Source: Tubiluchus corallicola
Taxonomy: Eukaryota; Priapulida; Priapulimorpha; Priapulimorphida; Tubiluchidae
DNA: 60,000 nucleotides
Assembly: GCA_030141605.1 (NCBI GenBank)
Contig: JAQGDQ010000273.1
Span: 181,001-241,000, forward strand
Reading direction: 5' to 3'
The notes under the pieces were generated by a model. The model was not told the DNA's origin. It saw only the letters and a program-made list of their open reading frames with translations, and searched no databases. Shown here piece by piece: positions 57,416 through 60,000 of this stretch (the stretch's first letter is position 1; the number at the start of each line of letters is the position of its first letter). The position numbers and the translations under genes were made by a program.

Positions 57416-57842
57416 ATGGATAGTTGCAATGTAATAGAGCGGCAATTTAACCCTTGCCGCTTGCACCAATCAATGAACTCTGGTCACCCGCGACCGCCAC
57501 AGCAGCAAAGAAGACGTGCAGCAATCAACATCAAAGAAGTGGTCAGTAATAGGAACTGACAGCATGGGGAGAATGGACATTTCAAATTATAAACATCGAT
57601 TCGTGTCCCATTATCTCGCCACAGCAATTGCTGCTAAACGTATTAGACAATTCACGGCAAAGAGACTGGCGAGGCTCATTCAAACTAATGGAAACGAAAT
57701 TATTGCACAGACAAACTTTAACGACCACACAAAAGAAGTTTTTAAAAGGCAATTCATGAAAGCGACACAAACTAGCAAAGTGAATTCTGTAACACAAGAC
57801 AAGCACACAGACTTTGTGGCTCCAACAAAGAAACTAGAATGA
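57416..57842 (+). CDS. Unknown ORFs beside a good splice acceptor (possible exon)
   Basis: A strong acceptor-like tract ends TTTGTCTGCAG at about 57402. An ATG at 57416 opens 46 codons (MDSCNVIERQF, HPRPPQQQRRRAAINI). A different frame stays open from 57516 to 57842 (Lys/Thr/Gln-rich, e.g. AKRIRQFTAKRLARLIQ) but starts at GTG. The frames do not join without a splice or shift. No family is recognised; weak evidence of a gene. Confidence 0.18.
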
Positions 57843-58118
57843 TCAACGAGATCTAGACAGAGGAGGACAAGCCAGATTTATGGAATTCAAAACACATTCC
57901 AGCTTTGTCACTGGTCAAAGAAAACCAGCATTAGACTAAACAAAAGGCAGGCGAAAAAGAGCACAGGGTATTCACTAGTCACACATCATTGGACATCATG
58001 TTCTTGGAAGAAAACTTTATAAATGAAATCACAAACAACATTTGCCTATGATATTTTTGATATCATACATTTGCCTTAGTGTGATAGATGAACTTTTAGG
58101 TAAGTATTATAGTGACCG

Positions 58119-58454
58119 TTGTACATAAAACAAGGGAGTCAAACCCGGAGTTTGGCACCGGTACGGAAAATAAAAACCTTCGTACAGCGTTACCTTAGGC
58201 ACGAAACCGCAAAGCACTCCAAAGTTCTCAGCAATCTCATCTTCAGAACATTAAAAATTGCTCGCGTTTATCTTGTTGAACGGAATGTGGCACCTTGCTA
58301 CTCTTTGATTATTTACATTCACGATAGAGTACGGCACCCACAGTACAAGGTACAAACCATAACTTATAAGATAATACTGGATATCGGATATCGTGACGCT
58401 ACAATAGAACTTTCAGTTTTGCAGAAAACAGCAAAACGTAAAATTCATGAATAA
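58119..58454 (+). CDS. Unknown 111-codon ORF
   Basis: An open plus-strand frame that begins at TTG, not ATG. It is basic overall (RKIKTFVQRYLRHETAKHSK, DRVRHPQYKVQTITYK). No domain, signal peptide or splice support. A chance ORF is the most likely explanation. Confidence 0.12.
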   Translation: MYIKQGSQTRSLAPVRKIKTFVQRYLRHETAKHSKVLSNLIFRTLKIARVYLVERNVAPCYSLIIYIHDRVRHPQYKVQTITYKIILDIGYRDATIELSVLQKTAKRKIHE

Positions 58455-59025
58455 TCCTAGGTGTTCTCGGCTGAACAATGACTGACTATCCTCATGCAGA
58501 AATTTACAAAATTTACGCCCAGTGTCAAGGTGATAGACCGTCATTTATAGTTGAGTTTTAAATAAATTATCATGGGGTTCAAACTAAAGGTTGTAGATTA
58601 TTGCCTATCATGCTTGGATTCTAAAAAAACGGTTATCTGCAGTCACTGTGAGTTTAATTTTTCATACGGAGTAAACACAAGTTGAATCAATTATGGCCTG
58701 CTGTTACATAGGAACGACCTGACCACACACTTTTTCAATATCTCTTGAACCACCTGCCCTGGTGGCAGACATCACTTTCCAGTATAACTGCCTATTCCAC
58801 CTCTGCTCACATGAGCAAGTGACTTCACGATCACTCAGAAAAAATTTACGGAATTAAAAGTGTTTGCAAACACGAGTTGAAAAAAATCAAAGGCTTCAAA
58901 AGATAAAAAACTACCTATAATATAGTCAATGGACATTTGTGTTTTGCTCAACGGAAGTGGATTAGTATTTTCGCAATATAATGAAGATTGAAGAGACAAG
59001 TTAGAAATCTTCTATCCAGTACCCA

Positions 59026-59138
59026 TCAATAAACACACAACCCAGATTTACATGTACACATCTGTAGACTTCCACTCCCAAGCTTGCAATAGAAAAACTC
59101 ACTACATGAGCAAACACTGTCGCTCATACATCCGGCGG
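59026..59138 (-). CDS. Possible terminal exon of a small Cys-rich secreted protein
   Basis: After a good acceptor (CCATTTACACCATTAACAG) a phase-1 frame encodes about 37 residues with seven cysteines, CMSDSVCSCSEFFYC then MCTCKSGLC, and a stop. The spacing C-5-C-1-C-5-C-9-C-1-C-4-C suggests a disulfide-rich extracellular domain, but I cannot assign a family. The frame upstream of the acceptor is hydrophobic (FIAFLRFSLLLPFTPL) but has no ATG. Upstream exons would lie at higher coordinates and were not found. Confidence 0.25.
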
Positions 59139-60000
59139 CTGTTAATGGTGTAAATGGTAACAACAATGAGAATCTGAGAAACGCAATAAACTGGTTACAA
59201 GCAAACGAAATCAAAGAATCTGGGGCGACACATCAAACGTCTTGTCGATTCTCTAATCGAGTGACAGCTCGGCGCTATCTTTCTGTCCTCGGCTTCCAAC
59301 CAAATCAAATGTACTCCTCCTCCGAACAAAAACGACGACGTTTTCATAAATTACATTTTCGTCGAGGCTAAATATTATTGCAGCAGCCCTGAGCGGTCGA
59401 CGATGTCTCCTCGATAATTGACTGAAAGTCGTCGCAATGGAAGAACAAAAATGTTTAGCAACGGAGACTGTTGCGTGCTGAATCTTATTCTGGAATAGTT
59501 CTATTTTTCACATTGGCTATAAAAAACTAGATAGAACAACTCAGTGGACTGGCAAGTATCGCACACTAAATATTTCGTTAAAGCTGTAAAGTTAGACACT
59601 ATTGAATTAGATTGCATTTGCTTTGTAGTTTTCGTTAACTAGTTACAGTAGGAAAGTGCAATTTTATCAATCAAATAATAGATTCTGACGTAAAAATAAT
59701 TATGGTACTTTGCTTATGTTCACCAGTCACACCAGCAAGAAAGAAGCTATATTAGTAGTGAATAATAACTACATATACAAGATGCCATTTGTTTATACCA
59801 CTTGTTTTCCCTTCATACTTGGTCCTAGATAATAAGTTTTGCCCAATCATGCCTAAACTACGCTTTGCTGTTGCATTGATATAAATTGGAATAGGTGTAG
59901 CATTATTTTCCTAGCTGTTTTACGCACGTCTTCATTAAGGCCAAAAGTTTGGCCAATTTGTGTTTTTTTAGAATATATCTTGTACAAATGCTTATTCTGA

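Noticed and set aside
59507-59545. ATTGG plus CTATAAAAAA with a downstream initiator-like TCAGTGG on the plus strand
   Set aside because: No ORF or splice signals follow within the window; a lone TATA-like match is weak in AT-rich DNA.

Overview
This window is AT-rich invertebrate (metazoan) genomic DNA. The grounds are GT-AG introns, extracellular domains encoded one per exon, tRNA-derived SINEs, relics of non-LTR and Penelope-like retroelements, and no compact or operon-like coding. I cannot name the species or phylum from the sequence alone.

Positions 922-18321 hold the 5' part of one large gene on the minus strand, read from high to low coordinates. I could define 19 exons whose splice sites and phases all agree. 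The first visible exon carries an acidic Ser-Gly glycosaminoglycan-attachment stretch, the next two encode a SEA domain, and then come 16 LDL-receptor class A (LDLa) repeats, each on its own symmetric phase 1-1 exon. GAG site, SEA, then many LDLa is the domain I-II order of perlecan (basement-membrane heparan sulfate proteoglycan core protein; HSPG2 in vertebrates, trol in Drosophila). The gene runs off the left edge, so later perlecan domains (laminin IV, Ig, LamG) would lie at coordinates below 1. The signal-peptide exon is not certain; a phase-compatible candidate lies at 23518-23598.

The most interesting part is 2521-5104. Six near-identical LDLa exons sit in tandem with near-identical introns, and a seventh, decayed copy lies between two of them. 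All six use an unusual GTT 5' splice site, whereas the other 13 exons use GTA. This looks like a recent, still homogeneous exon-duplication array inside a basement-membrane proteoglycan gene, with potential for copy-number variation and frame-neutral exon skipping.

From about 18.3 to 60 kb I find no multi-exon protein gene I can defend. The region holds mobile-element debris: a tRNA-derived SINE with a (ATT)n tail, further tRNA-like SINE fragments, a LINE reverse-transcriptase relic with YADD, and a long fold-back repeat. Relics inside the perlecan introns include inverted GIY-YIG (Penelope-like) fragments and a hAT-like miniature element. Also present are simple repeats and a few uncertain ORFs (29545-30132, 48327-48858, 57416-58454, a Cys-rich terminal-exon-like ORF at 59026-59138). 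No rRNA, functional tRNA, CRISPR array or virus was recognised.
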